Positions 22,601 to 31,667 of a stretch of DNA of 64,000 nucleotides are shown here, one piece after another (position 1 is the stretch's first letter; each line of letters starts with the position of its first letter). The notes under the pieces were generated by a model, which did not search any database, had not been told where the DNA came from, and was given only the letters and a program-made list of their open reading frames with translations. The position numbers and the translations under genes are program-made. Source of the DNA: Euptelea pleiosperma. Taxonomy: Eukaryota > Streptophyta > Magnoliopsida > Ranunculales > Eupteleaceae. Where the stretch lies: contig CM068547.1 of the NCBI GenBank assembly GCA_035048495.1, positions 6,475,700 to 6,539,699 on the forward strand, in the 5' to 3' direction.

Positions 22601-25600
22601 ATGATATTCTTCTCAACAAGGATATCAACCACACAAAAATTCAACCCATGCCAACATTTGCAGCCATGTGAAAAGTGGATTGCAAAATGAAAATTTTGGT
22701 CCATCCATTTTCACTGTTAAATTTAGGCCCATATTTGATAGGGTTCGAAGTTTTAAAAATTATTGATTTTTGGTCAGGATGATCTCCATGGTGAGGAGAT
22801 CATCTTCACCAAAAATTAGATCTTAACTCATCTACATGTGGGCCCCACATCTATTAGTAATCTATTAGTAAGAATAGCATGAGTCAACGTATCCCAGCCC
22901 TATATAGCTTTACGATTTTTTCTCCGAGTTCTCTCCCCTCCCCTCTTCTAATGTGGTCTTATTAATAGGATGTGGAAATGAAGCTATTATTTAATGGCTA
23001 CGATAATGGTCATTGTATTGACCAATAAACAATTTTAATTGCAAAAAATTTAGCAACCTTTCCATCCAATAAAAAAAATTAGAAATTGACCAACATGACC
23101 AACCCGATTGGGTTGGGCTTGGGCTAAGAAATCTAGGCCCGACCTTGGGTTGGGTTAGGCTCGGGTTCACAGCCTTGAAGGTTGGGTTGGGCTAGGGTTG
23201 ATCCCCAACCCGCCCGAGTTTCAGCCCTAGATACACCAAGTACAATGGTTGTAATCATCAACAAATATGACAAAATAACGATAACCAAATAAAGTAGTGA
23301 GGTACGGACCCCAAACATCAAAGTGAACAATATGAAAAGAAATACTTTTATTCAAACTAATGGGAAATGAAGTACGACAATGCTTTGTCAGTTGACACGT
23401 TTCACAATTTAACTTAACAAAAGTAAAAAACTCGAATTGTAGAAATAAACCTCTCAACCCAGAAACAAGTAGATGGCCTAACCAGTTATGCCAACGCATT
23501 AAATGTTTATTGACATTAACTACTATTACGAATACTAAAATGCTACGTTGCCAGATAAGAGAGTTGCTTCGTGTCCAGATAGTACAACTCTGTCTCATGA
23601 CCATTGCCAATCATCTTCCTCTTCTCTAAGTCTTGAAACACAATGAGAAAGGAAGAATGTGACGCTACAATTCAAATTTTTTTGTGATAATGCCAATAGA
23701 AAGAAGACTAGTTGTGAACTGATGAACATGAAGAACGAAAGACAAGGTTAGGCATGGTGTAGAGGCCACACTGCCTTTCTCGGATACTGATGAAATAGTA
23801 CCATCAGCAATTTGAACCCTGTCTTTACCAGAACAATTATTGTAAGACGACAAAATAGATGACATATCAATCATGTGATCAGAGGCCCTAGAATCGATGA
23901 CCCAAGAAGGGCCGGAAGGTGTAAAAGACACAGGGGCTAACTTAGAAGTACTTGAGTGAGCGAAAGTGGAAATAGTAGCATTGGACTGTTTTATCGGGCT
24001 GAGACACCATCCTTCTCAACTTTTCCATCTCAACACTAGAAAACGTGACCATACCCCCAAGAGATGTAAAACTTGGCTAAATTGTATCTTGGGCTACTGA
24101 GTACACTATAGATGGCCCATGTTTGGGACATGAGCTAAACTAATATGGTTAACCATGTAGATCCCAACATGTCTTTGTGTGACGTCTCTCTGTGCTCACA
24201 CTTCAGCGTGTCTTTATCATCACCCTTCCTGAATTTTTTCGGGGCTGCTTTGCTCGTTTTCTTAGTCGTTGTTGCAAGTGCAGACCTATCATGGGAAACA
24301 TGGTCCTGTCTAGGCTTGAAGGACATATCACATCTCTTGTTCTCTTCACTCTGAATGTAGGCATAAATCTAAGACAGTGTGGAAGGTGGGAGGATTTTTG
24401 TACCCAAAATTTGAACTGTAGCATGTTGCTGTTGGTAGCTCCGATTCAAACTAGGGAGGATTTCAAATATCCATTGGCATTCTACCATCGCTTTGTATCC
24501 TGACACATCAAAAGCACAAACTAGGGTATAGCTCTACTAGTGGTCCAACTCCTCCCACTTACTCCATAGAGTAGCATAGTACGGCCCCAAGAAAATCTCC
24601 CTTTGACGAAGATAGGATATTTCTTGCTGCAACTTGTATAATTTTGCAAAATTCTCAACTTGGGCATAAGTCTGCGTACAACATCCTACATCTCCTTAGC
24701 AATCGAGAGAAACAAGAAACCTTTACTAATGTGTTGTTGCTTAGAATGTAACAGCCATGACATCACCATGAGGTTTTTAGCCTCCCACTTATCATAGGTA
24801 GAATCAGTTAGGGCTGGTGCTACCACCTTGTCATTAATGTACACCCAACTTATCATGTCCATGGATATACATACGGGCAGATTATGCCCACTCAAGGTAA
24901 TTCGACTTATCAAACTTCACTGTGGTGACCTACAACCTGGGTGATGGTCACCATGAGTATCCATGTGTGACATACCACTCATCACTCGTGATAGTGGTAT
25001 ATAAATCACCAAACGAATTATTTGTGGACATATTTCAACCTAGGGTTTACATTAGAAATCCCAAAGAAAACTTGCGACATGCCTTGTGAACAGTATAATA
25101 AACAATAATTGCTAGGGTTGCAACTTGAGCGGGTTGGGGCTCAACCCTAACCCAACCCAACCCAACCTTCAAGACTCATAGCCCGAGCTCGAACCCAACC
25201 CGAGGTCGGGCCTGAGAATCCCAGCCCGATCGGGTTGGCAGACCCTCTCTTATTTTACCTAAAAAAATACATTATTTGCAAATCCATGAATTGGTCTTGT
25301 TTCAGTAAAACCCCACCAGAAGCTTCTTCGCTTCGAATTCTCATTTTAGATAACGTTCACCAGATCCAAAACCATGACGAAGAGTTGGAGATTCTAAATC
25401 CCAAGACCAGATCACCGATCCCGAAGCGAACCCCATCTCCTTCTAGTTCACAAACCAAACCCTCCGGGCCTCCTCCGATTGGAGGTCCAGAAAGAAGAAA
25501 ACTCCATAGAAGCTGAAAATCGACAAATCAACGGTCAACAACCTTGATCTGTATCTAGGGTTGTCAAAGGGCTAGGCTAGGATAGGGCTAGGCCCTACCC

Positions 25601-28600
25601 TCACTTATAAGGGTGAGGCCCTAGCCCTTAGATGGCTTGAACTGGATAGGCCCTAGCCCTACCCTCAAGGGCCAGGATCAGGTCAGGTTAGGGCCAAGTC
25701 AGAAGAAGAGTATTAAAAAATATAACAATTTTTAAGTAAAAAAAGTGGATGCTTGAATAATGTATTTGCTTGGTAACGTGTATCGTTAGTTTAATCTATG
25801 TAGATTTTTCTATGAATGATCATAATCTTTTTGTTACAAGGGTGAACCGTTAAGGTTTGAAAATGAAACCTGTCTTTTAAAAACCTCGATAAAATAAATG
25901 ATATATTATAAATTTACACTAGAAAAAGTCATTTTGGAACGATTTTGAACCATTCTTAAATTTTTCAAAATAGGAACAATTTTGGGCCGTTCATAATTTT
26001 GGAATGGATCAATCATTTGGAAATTGCCCAAAATTGTATCTTTTTTAGGATAAGTGTAGTGTCCAACACCAATAACGTCATGATACGTGTACCTAAGGAA
26101 ACCGAGAGACCATGCCAACCGGCTTTCCCCATTTCTTTTGTATGTTTTGTTTTTCAAAAAAGGGTTAGATTCCCTAGGTAACCTTGAACTCTCATTAACA
26201 GTTGGACACTTTAAGTGTCCAATGACAAGTGACCTTGGAACAACCCATTTTTTCATTTAAAAAAAACAACTTAATTTAGTTTTGAATATACAATACACCC
26301 TAGGAATATAAATTTAAAAAATAAATAAAGAAAAGATGATTTGCTAAGGGTCGGGCCTCCTTGAGTGAGACTCTGGCCCGGCTCTTATTTATAAGGGCAT
26401 TTGGTCCCGGCCTGGCCTTAAGGGCTTGAAATTTATAAAAAGCCCTATTTTTAGGGCTTTCAAAAGGTAGGGTAGGACCGGGCCCCCTTACAAGAGGGCC
26501 AGATTGACACCCCTATCTATGTCTGTTCCTCCTCAAGCTCGCCCGCGACACAATTGCGTCTACTGACAGCCCAAACAAGGCATTGGATTTCGCGATAAGA
26601 GCGTCGAAATCGTTTGAGCGGTGCGTAGGGGAGGGGGAGCCGAGTTTGGAGTTAGCGATGAGAGAGATGAGGGAGGAGGGAGGGTGGAGAGGAAGCAGGG
26701 TAGAGGGATGCGAGAGAGGGACAAAATGAGAATAAGAGAGACGGGAGGGATTTTAATTTACTTAGGGTTTAGGGTAGGTTGTGTAACTAGGGCTTAGGGT
26801 ACGGTTTAGAGAAGGAGAAAGTCGGGCTTGGGTTGGGCTCAACCTCATCCCAAGCCCAACCCGATTTTGATCGGGTTGTTAAAAACTAAGCCCGAGTCCG
26901 AGCCCAAGTATTGAAGGGGTCAACCCAACCCGAGCCCAATGTTGGGTTGAGCCGTCAGGCTTGAGTTGAGCCCGCCCAAGCTGCAGCCCTAATAATTGTG
27001 AATAGTACCCTTGAATAGTGCAATGAATAGTACTCTATGAATAGTGCAATGAATAGTACTCTGAATAGTGGGATAAACAATACTTCGTGCACAGTACGAT
27101 GAACAATACTCCGTGAATAGTGCGAACAGTATCTGTGAACAGTACGAAGAGTAAACTCAACATAAAAAAAAAACTGTGATTTGCCCTAGGCGTAAGATCC
27201 AACCATGTGGTTCTACAATCTGTGGTAGCCCTAGGGTTCAAAACACAACATCCTAGGTACCCAATTTGATGTGTGTTCTAAACTTCACATACCTAGGGTT
27301 TAAATTAAATCAGTAAATTGGAAAAATAAAGCAGAAAATATTAGGAGAGAAGAAAAGAGAAAGATGAGATGAGAGAAAAGAATGGAGAAGAGGAAATCAT
27401 CTATTATATGGAGCACGATTTCCCACATATATATTAATGAGGTGAAAGACGAAGAAATACTAGAAATAACCCTGGTATCCCAAGTTACAATAAAACAGGG
27501 AAAATAAAGACATAACCAACACCACTAACCTTTGACATGGAGATGATTAGAAACAATGGTAGTGAACCCATTTTTAATGGTGAGACTATCTACGACGAAT
27601 AGATTGTTGGAGGAGATTATAGTGGACCCTTTTTTGATGATGACACCATTTATACTGAAAGTAAGATTAATGAGCTTCTTAGAAAAACACAAAAACTGAA
27701 TGCTATCAACATGATGCTTTCTAAGTGTTCGAGCAAATGTCAAAGGGAAGGCTGTTGAGATGAGTTATACGGTTGGTAGTTCCATTGACAATGATAAAGA
27801 ACATTCATGTGAATATGATGTGTTCGACTACCTGATTTCCAAAAATGCATTTGAAGATCCTTTTCAAGTGAGATATTTTAATATATCATCATTTATGCAT
27901 ATGATATCGATAGGATTGTGGCAAAGCGAGGGCTCAAGGAAGGTAGACCCCAGATGTTGGTAGAATTAAGGTTTAGAATATTGTCCAGTCTTGCTGTCTT
28001 AATAAGTTGACGAAACGAGATGTCTTGACCGAGGCGGAAGGGACAATAGGAAAAACAGTATATGTCTCGATAAGATTAAACTAAGTTTTAACGCTTAATT
28101 ATGTTAATTTTTTAACTTTCGTGCGTTATAAAATACATACCATGGAAATAAGGTATTAAACCAGGTTTAGTACTTAAATTAGGATTTTGGCATGAGATGA
28201 AGCATTCCCCTCTGTATCATCTTGGTACCACATCGGAACAAGGTGTCATGGTTGAGATGGAATGAGACAAAATTTTGAACCATAGGTAAGATTGCATCAT
28301 CATCTACTACCAAAGTGGAGGCCAAAGAGTGAATATGGGAACATGACAAGATAAAGTCGAATGGAGGAGATTGGTGCAGTTAGCTTCCCAAAGGCATACT
28401 TTTGTGCTCAAGTGTCCATTTTTGGGTGAACTTTGATTCATTGGAAAGGTCTCTTTGACACCTACTATAGTTATTTCTGCACTTTTGTCAAGCTTTTGCT
28501 ATTATGGGCCTCAAAAAGTGGTCTAAAATGTGGTGATGATATTTTTTACTTGATTGGGGGATGTGTTATTATTAGCGATAGATTTATGTTGTTTTAGATG

Positions 28601-31600
28601 GACAATAAGTTAGTATCTAGGGTTTTAGTTTTCTTATAAATACTTCTTATTGAGCATTGTAAAAGACGATTTTGATTTTATTGAATGAGATTTGCCTTCT
28701 AGTTCCACTAAGAGCTCTTAGGATTCCTTGGATTAGCACCTTGTAGGAATTTTGTAAGTTTTTTCACTCTAGGAAAACCTTTAGCAATGCACCGAATCGA
28801 ACTCTGCCTTTGTATCTTGTAATGTAAAAACTGCATAGTTTCCTAAGTTGAGCAAACTTTATATGTTGGGTTTTCTTGATAGGGTTTGGGACTATGCCGT
28901 ATCTTGTACTCTGTTTCTTTTTGTGCATGTTATTTTTTCTTCTCTGTTTTGCATTACCATCCAAAGTAGTAACGTTTATCTGCAGCAGTCTACACAGCAT
29001 ACATGCAAGGATTAAGACCCCATAATATGATAGATCCCTCTATGGAGATATCTTAGGCCAAAAATTAACCCATATCCATTTTATTCCTTTGATTCCGACC
29101 ATATTGACCTTTTTTTCCTTTTTTCTTTTCTCCCAACTCCCCCTTACATGTGCTCACATCTACAAGAGGAGGGAAGACAGCTTCTCTAAGTCCTCTCAGT
29201 CCTGATGCAAGCATTCCTATATCTGTAGAATCACTACTTAGTTTTGTCCTCCAGTTACTTGTGTAAGTGTGGGGGAGGGAGGGACAGAATTCTAAATTAT
29301 CCCCAATTTAGAACTAGTCAATTTGATTGTGAGTTCACATTTTGACACTGGCAAATCTTAGTTACTTGTTGGATGGACCAAAGACAGGCTACCAATGGCA
29401 TACAAGCATGTTAAACCGTCTCTTTAGCAACTCTAAATTTCTTGTAAATTATTTTCCTTGACTGCAAGCTTGTTGTTGTGAATGGCTGAATTAAAATCCC
29501 TCCATCTACTTGTGCAATGTCATTATAATTGGAATGCCTCCTCTTTATTATTTATGCAGGTTAAAGGTTGTGGAGAGGCTTCATGTGACTCCCTTTTCTC
29601 AGCTCCAATTCAAGGATACATGCTGGGAATCCTGTCTGCTTGTTTTTCGGCATTGGCAGGCGTTTATACAGAATTTTTAATGAAGAAGAACAATGACAGC
29701 CTGTATTGGCAAAATGTACAATTGTATACGTAGGTATCCTTCTCTGCACACAAATTAACAACACTCGGTTTTCCAGGGTATCATGGATAGTTCAATTTGC
29801 TTATGTATTATGAGCTAGCATAGCTACAAATCACTTTCTCAGGAAATTTTCTGCATGCAAATTTCTCAAAAGATGTTAAAACATTTTTTTATTTTCTTGT
29901 GTTCTTCTGGGATATACATGACAGGTTATAAAACTTAAAAACTTAATAATATACATCTGAATCTTCTGACAACCTTGCGGTATTTTGATGAGATTTTTGC
30001 AAGAAGAGAAGTTCAATTTCCTTCAAAATTGAAGTTCTAATATTTTTGGAATCTCAGAGATTATCAGTTACCAAAAACATCTCAGAATATTTTTTAAAGA
30101 ACATGTTGGATTGTGATAGACTGATAGTAGAGATATTCAACCTGTTCACATGACTAGCATGTATTCAGTTACCAGGAGCTCATATAGGGTATGTGTTGAT
30201 TCACTCAAATAAAGAACACTCTTTTCAGGTTTGGTGCGATCTTCAACATGGCACGGCTTCTCCTGGATGATTTCAGAGGTGGATTTGAGAATGGACCGTG
30301 GTGGCAACGGCTTATTAATGGATACAGTATTACAACATGGATGGTGGTATTAAATCTGGGATCTACTGGATTGCTGGTGTCATGGTTAATGAAGTACGCA
30401 GATAACATTGTGAAGGTCACTTCTTTTACTCTGTTGCATAGTTTTCTCATTTTATCTTTTCACTTCTTGCTTCGTAAACCTACGCAATATGGCATTTCTC
30501 TTTTTTATGTTTAGTTTTTTATTGGGCACAAGTAACAGGCCCATATGTTGAATTTACGGGAAAAAAAACATCAAGCAAACATTTTCTTTTGTTTTCTGGC
30601 AATAGTTATGTTTATTGCATTCTGTGATACAGCATCTCCTTGTCTAGAATATCTCCGCTAAATTAGCATTGCAAGAATACAATGAAATTCCCGTATTTGT
30701 TCAATGAGAAATGTGAAACGAAAAAGGAAAGAAAAAAGAAAAAAGAATCCCCCACTGGGAATTAGATCCTACTCCTTGGCCTGCCTCTTCATAGAACATA
30801 GAGAGATGAATTGATGGATTTCTATTGCATTCTATCTCATCGTATCACATTCCATTCTTCAATATTTGAGAATCACCGTCAATACCTCTGTGTAGATCTG
30901 GGATAAGTCTACCCAGAACTAAACTAAAGTTGTCATTTGTAAGTGGTGCATGTTTACTGCCAAGTCTGAAATGGAGGTGGTCATAAGAAAGGTGAAGAAT
31001 GTGTGGCAGATATAATTCTTTGAGGAGTGCCTTTGCTTTGCATTTCATGTCTACCCACCTGTACAACAAGCTCAGTCCATTAAAGATTGTGTCATTGGGA
31101 GGACGTGTCGGGCACACCTTGTGCTTTTATTAGGGAAAATCTTAACCTATCTCTGTTGTTGTTCCTAAATTTTTTTTGGGTATGCTATTTGGTCCCAATT
31201 TATATTTTATTTTTTCAGGTGTATTCCACATCGATGGCAATGCTACTGACGATGATTTTATCTGTATACCTCTTCCATTTCAAGCCTACGCTGCAGGTAA
31301 TGCTGCATGCTGTGAAGCTAGATAATTCTAAGGCTCCAACATTTTATGTTTTTCCCTCGAGTCAGAATTGGGTACTGCTGCCCTTTATCACCTTCTGATT
31401 GATTGAAGCACACAGTTCAAGGCTTGTTATCAATCAATCAACAGGGATAGAGAGGGTAGTTTGGAACACTTGTTCTTCTTCCCTTATTGATGGAAACCGT
31501 TGATCCTTTGAATTTCTCTCTTTCCTTTTGTTTTGCAGCTTTTCTTGGGTATTATTATCTGCATGATGTCGCTACACATGTATTTTGCCCCTCCAAGCAT

Positions 31601-31667
31601 GCTCGTAGATTTGCCCATGACAGTAAAAGCACTTCCTGAAAGTCTTAATGAAGTTTCTGTAGATTGA
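10664..31667 (+). CDS. Golgi nucleotide-sugar transporter, CMP-sialic acid transporter-like (complete, 8 exons)
   Basis: Exons are 10664-10714, 16171-16254, 17483-17697, 17983-18061, 29560-29729, 30229-30415, 31219-31296 and 31539-31667. All introns are GT-AG with matching phase, giving 993 bp or 330 aa, close to family length. The start [11 protein letters not shown] and the following [12 protein letters not shown] match plant CMP-sialic-acid-transporter-like proteins. Family signatures include [75 protein letters not shown] and NVQLYTFGAIFN. It should be a ten-helix Golgi membrane antiporter that exchanges a cytosolic nucleotide sugar for the nucleoside monophosphate. Plants make little or no sialic acid, so the natural substrate is uncertain. 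Introns are 5456, 1228, 285, 11498, 499, 803 and 242 bp. Introns 1 and 4 are full of transposons, yet the exons are undamaged, so the gene is probably functional. Confidence 0.95.
11160..12110 (+). repeat. Intron 1 DNA with a duplicated 45-bp segment
   Basis: ATTGAAAGAGATGCATTTGA with its flanks occurs at about 11173 and again at about 12067, with small differences. The DNA between has no intact reading frame. It may be an old element bounded by these repeats, which I cannot classify. Confidence 0.4.
12573..14755 (-). mobile_element. 5'-truncated L1-type LINE in intron 1
   Basis: A T-run at 12573-12583 is the poly(A) tail of a minus-strand LINE. The minus strand carries reverse transcriptase (13826-14569) with [11 protein letters not shown], the catalytic [18 protein letters not shown] and [21 protein letters not shown] further ORF2 part follows at 13158-13745 ([19 protein letters not shown]), then a degraded zinc-binding tail (12820-13008). 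The endonuclease half is missing at the 5' end, which is typical of incomplete target-primed reverse transcription. Stops and frameshifts make it inactive. Confidence 0.9.
14455..15228 (+). repeat. Exact 387-bp tandem duplication
   Basis: 14455-14841 and 14842-15228 appear identical base for base. Each unit spans the LINE 5' junction, holding about 300 bp of LINE and about 85 bp of the host MITE. The duplication is therefore younger than the LINE insertion. Confidence 0.92.
15413..16170 (+). other. Remainder of intron 1
   Basis: AT-rich intronic DNA with a pyrimidine-rich 3' end before the acceptor CAG at 16170. No element is recognised. Confidence 0.5.
16876..16903 (+). repeat. (AAAT/TAAA)n microsatellite in intron 2
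   Basis: About six to seven AAAT units within AT-rich intron 2 (16255-17482). The rest of the intron shows no recognisable element. Confidence 0.85.
17781..17890 (-). mobile_element. Au-type SINE 3' fragment in intron 3
   Basis: On the minus strand a string with GGGACTAGTCGGGTGCTC and GGCCCGGATACCCACAGTTT ends in a run of A (a T-run on this strand at about 17779-17792). That is the characteristic 3' end of plant Au-like SINEs. The tRNA-like head is not evident. Confidence 0.6.
18410..18839 (+). repeat. 5' LTR of a non-autonomous LTR element (intron 4)
   Basis: It is similar along most of its length to 28403-28815, for example in GGGCCTCAAAA and GTGGTCTAAAAT and in the end region AATC-AACTCT-CC. 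It ends in CA directly before a primer-binding site. The left boundary is approximate because similarity fades gradually. Confidence 0.7.
18842..18853 (+). other. Primer-binding site (initiator tRNA-Met)
   Basis: TGATATCAGAGC lies two bases after the LTR. It differs by one base from the common plant site TGGTATCAGAGC, complementary to initiator tRNA-Met. Confidence 0.8.
19044..19297 (-). repeat. 3' LTR of minus-strand copia element (intron 4)
   Basis: TGTTTTAAACTTCACATACC at the left and ...AACTAACA at the right, next to the polypurine complement CTCCCCCTCAAG. It matches 27274-27521 along its whole length. Confidence 0.85.
19440..19625 (-). pseudogene. Copia RNase H fragment
   Basis: The minus strand reads [10 protein letters not shown], then [17 protein letters not shown] and [15 protein letters not shown], the copia RNase H end. 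The frame is broken on both sides. Confidence 0.9.
20256..20469 (+). mobile_element. Short LINE 3' end inserted in copia reverse transcriptase
   Basis: Plus-strand DNA ending in TTATATTTATAAAAAAAAA interrupts the copia frame exactly between HQLD and MKNTFLH-like codons. The interrupted halves abut if it is removed. A short duplication (TTCAA/TCCAA) flanks it. Confidence 0.65.
20607..20768. mobile_element. CATGG-type hAT-like MITE, smallest copy, with iterated GAAATTTCGG
   Basis: Ends CATGGTTTTAAAT and ATTTTAAACCTTG are flanked by CTTTTACC (20599-20606) and CTTTTACT (20769-20776), a 7/8 match. The 162-bp interior is built from AAATTTCGG and its complement. Confidence 0.85.
20780..21860 (-). 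pseudogene. Copia reverse transcriptase N-part and integrase C-part, degenerate
   Basis: Minus-strand pieces include [12 protein letters not shown] (21181-21381), a [15 protein letters not shown] stretch near 21470 and a HGI-x-HQ-x-S integrase-like stretch near 21700. Several frameshifts separate them. Confidence 0.75.
22090..22486. mobile_element. Core-sharing MITE, copy 2
   Basis: GGGTTAGGATCGGGGGACAA and GTTGTCCCCCGATCCTGACC are inverted ends lying in a TA-rich target. The 397-bp interior holds CACATGGAAGATGGATCAA, TGATTTTTGGTGAG and ATGATCTCCTCA. Confidence 0.88.
22506..22900. mobile_element. Core-sharing MITE with different ends (GGGCTGGGATA type)
   Basis: GGGCTGGGATA...TGACTCATGCTATTCTTACT at the left is matched in inverted form by AGTAAGAATAGCATGAGTCA...TATCCCAGCCC. 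The interior has ATTTTTGGTGATGATATTC and GGTGAGGAGATCATC, related to the GGGTTAGG type. Confidence 0.85.
23227..23610 (-). pseudogene. Copia pre-integrase and integrase N-part
   Basis: The minus strand reads [14 protein letters not shown], then CETCQLTKH (the H-x-C zinc region of integrase), then HFDVWGP and [12 protein letters not shown], the start of the integrase core. The hAT element cuts it off at 23229. Confidence 0.88.
23665..23931 (-). pseudogene. Copia aspartic protease region, catalytic motif altered
   Basis: [13 protein letters not shown] corresponds to the copia protease active site, normally D-S-G-A. Here the glycine is arginine, which should abolish activity. Flanking codons (VQIADGTIS) match the family. 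Confidence 0.85.
24135..24326 (-). pseudogene. Copia Gag zinc-knuckle region, degenerate
   Basis: A lysine-rich stretch followed by [12 protein letters not shown] recalls C-x2-C-x4-H-x4-C, but the second and fourth cysteines are lost. Its position, between Gag and protease, fits. Confidence 0.6.
24686..24913 (-). pseudogene. Copia Gag fragment (UBN2-type)
   Basis: The minus strand reads [16 protein letters not shown], then [18 protein letters not shown] and [10 protein letters not shown], as in the Gag domain of plant copia elements. Confidence 0.8.
25113..26991. mobile_element. Non-autonomous hAT element, second copy of the family at 21872
   Basis: TAGGGTTGCAACTTGAGCGG and CCCGCCCAAGCTGCAGCCCTA are inverted ends, closely similar to those of the 21872 element. 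The flanks ATAATTGC (25105-25112) and ATAATTGT (26992-26999) match 7/8. A third hAT sits inside. Anonymous open frames (such as 25235-25516, rich in Ser and Pro) match nothing I know. Confidence 0.88.
25556..26515. mobile_element. hAT-type element nested in the hAT at 25113
   Basis: TAGGGTTGTCAAAGGGCTAG and GGGCCAGATTGACACCCCTA are inverted ends. The flanks TCTGTATC and TCTATGTC match 6/8. Arms are GGCCCTA-rich. A 116-codon minus-strand frame (25906-26256) is not recognised. Confidence 0.82.
27000..27150. repeat. Degenerate minisatellite GAATAGT(A/G)C in the copia leader
   Basis: About a dozen imperfect units of the type GAATAGTGCAAT and GAATAGTACTC run through the leader. The motif also occurs just left of the hAT insertion (GAACAGTATAATAAACA at about 25088), so the hAT landed inside the array. 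Confidence 0.75.
27274..27521 (-). repeat. 5' LTR of minus-strand copia element
   Basis: TGTTCTAAACTTCACATACC at its left and ACCAACA at its right; similar throughout to 19044-19297. Visible substitutions and small indels between the LTRs indicate an old insertion. Confidence 0.85.
28403..28815 (+). repeat. 3' LTR of the non-autonomous LTR element
   Basis: Direct repeat of 18410-18839 with many substitutions. The right end is approximate. Confidence 0.65.
28816..29559 (+). other. Remainder of intron 4
   Basis: AT-rich intronic DNA. It contains the dispersed repeat at 29005-29075 shared with 5349-5412, and ends in the acceptor TTTATGCAG. Confidence 0.5.

Larger units (their letters stand above)
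21872..23229. mobile_element. Non-autonomous hAT element in copia integrase, carrying two MITEs
   Basis: Identical 8-bp duplications GATACACC flank it (21864-21871, 23230-23237). The ends TAAGGCCGCAACTTGGGTGG and CCCGCCCGAGTTTCAGCCCTA are inverted repeats that continue into GGGTTGGGCT-rich arms. No transposase frame is seen. Two MITEs (22090-22486 and 22506-22900) sit in tandem inside. Confidence 0.9.
19044..27521 (-). mobile_element. Degenerate Ty1/copia retrotransposon, minus strand, hosting several insertions
   Basis: Two similar LTRs (19044-19297 and 27274-27521) bound 8.5 kb. Reading right to left there is a leader with a degenerate repeat, Gag (24686-24913), a broken zinc knuckle (24135-24326) and a protease-like region (23665-23931). 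Next come the pre-integrase and integrase regions (23227-23610, resuming at 21600-21871), then reverse transcriptase (about 21100-20200) and RNase H (19440-19625). Stops and frameshifts abound. Insertions are hAT 21872-23229, hAT 25113-26991, a LINE tail at about 20256-20469 and a MITE 20607-20768. Flanks CCGCC and CCACT are at best a decayed 5-bp target duplication. Confidence 0.9.
18410..28815 (+). mobile_element. Non-autonomous LTR retrotransposon (LARD/TRIM-like) interrupted by copia
   Basis: Two related LTRs in direct orientation and a primer-binding site define the element. After removing the copia insertion (19044-27521) only about 1.1 kb of internal DNA remains. It has no Gag or Pol motif, although 27743-27963 keeps a short anonymous open stretch. 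LTR divergence is visible by eye, so it is old. Confidence 0.65.

Noticed and set aside
25235..25516. 93-codon Ser/Pro-rich frame
   Set aside because: Inside a hAT element; no recognisable domain and no splice partners.
25906..26256. 116-codon minus-strand frame
   Set aside because: Sits inside a nested hAT element, shows no transposase motif and has biased composition; not supported as a gene.
26755..26815. TTAGGGTTTAGGG-like telomere motif
   Set aside because: Only two or three imperfect units; more likely a plant telo-box than an interstitial telomere.
30205..30450. Minus-strand frame over transporter exon 6
   Set aside because: Shadow of the sense exon 30229-30415, whose splice sites and family motifs are clear.
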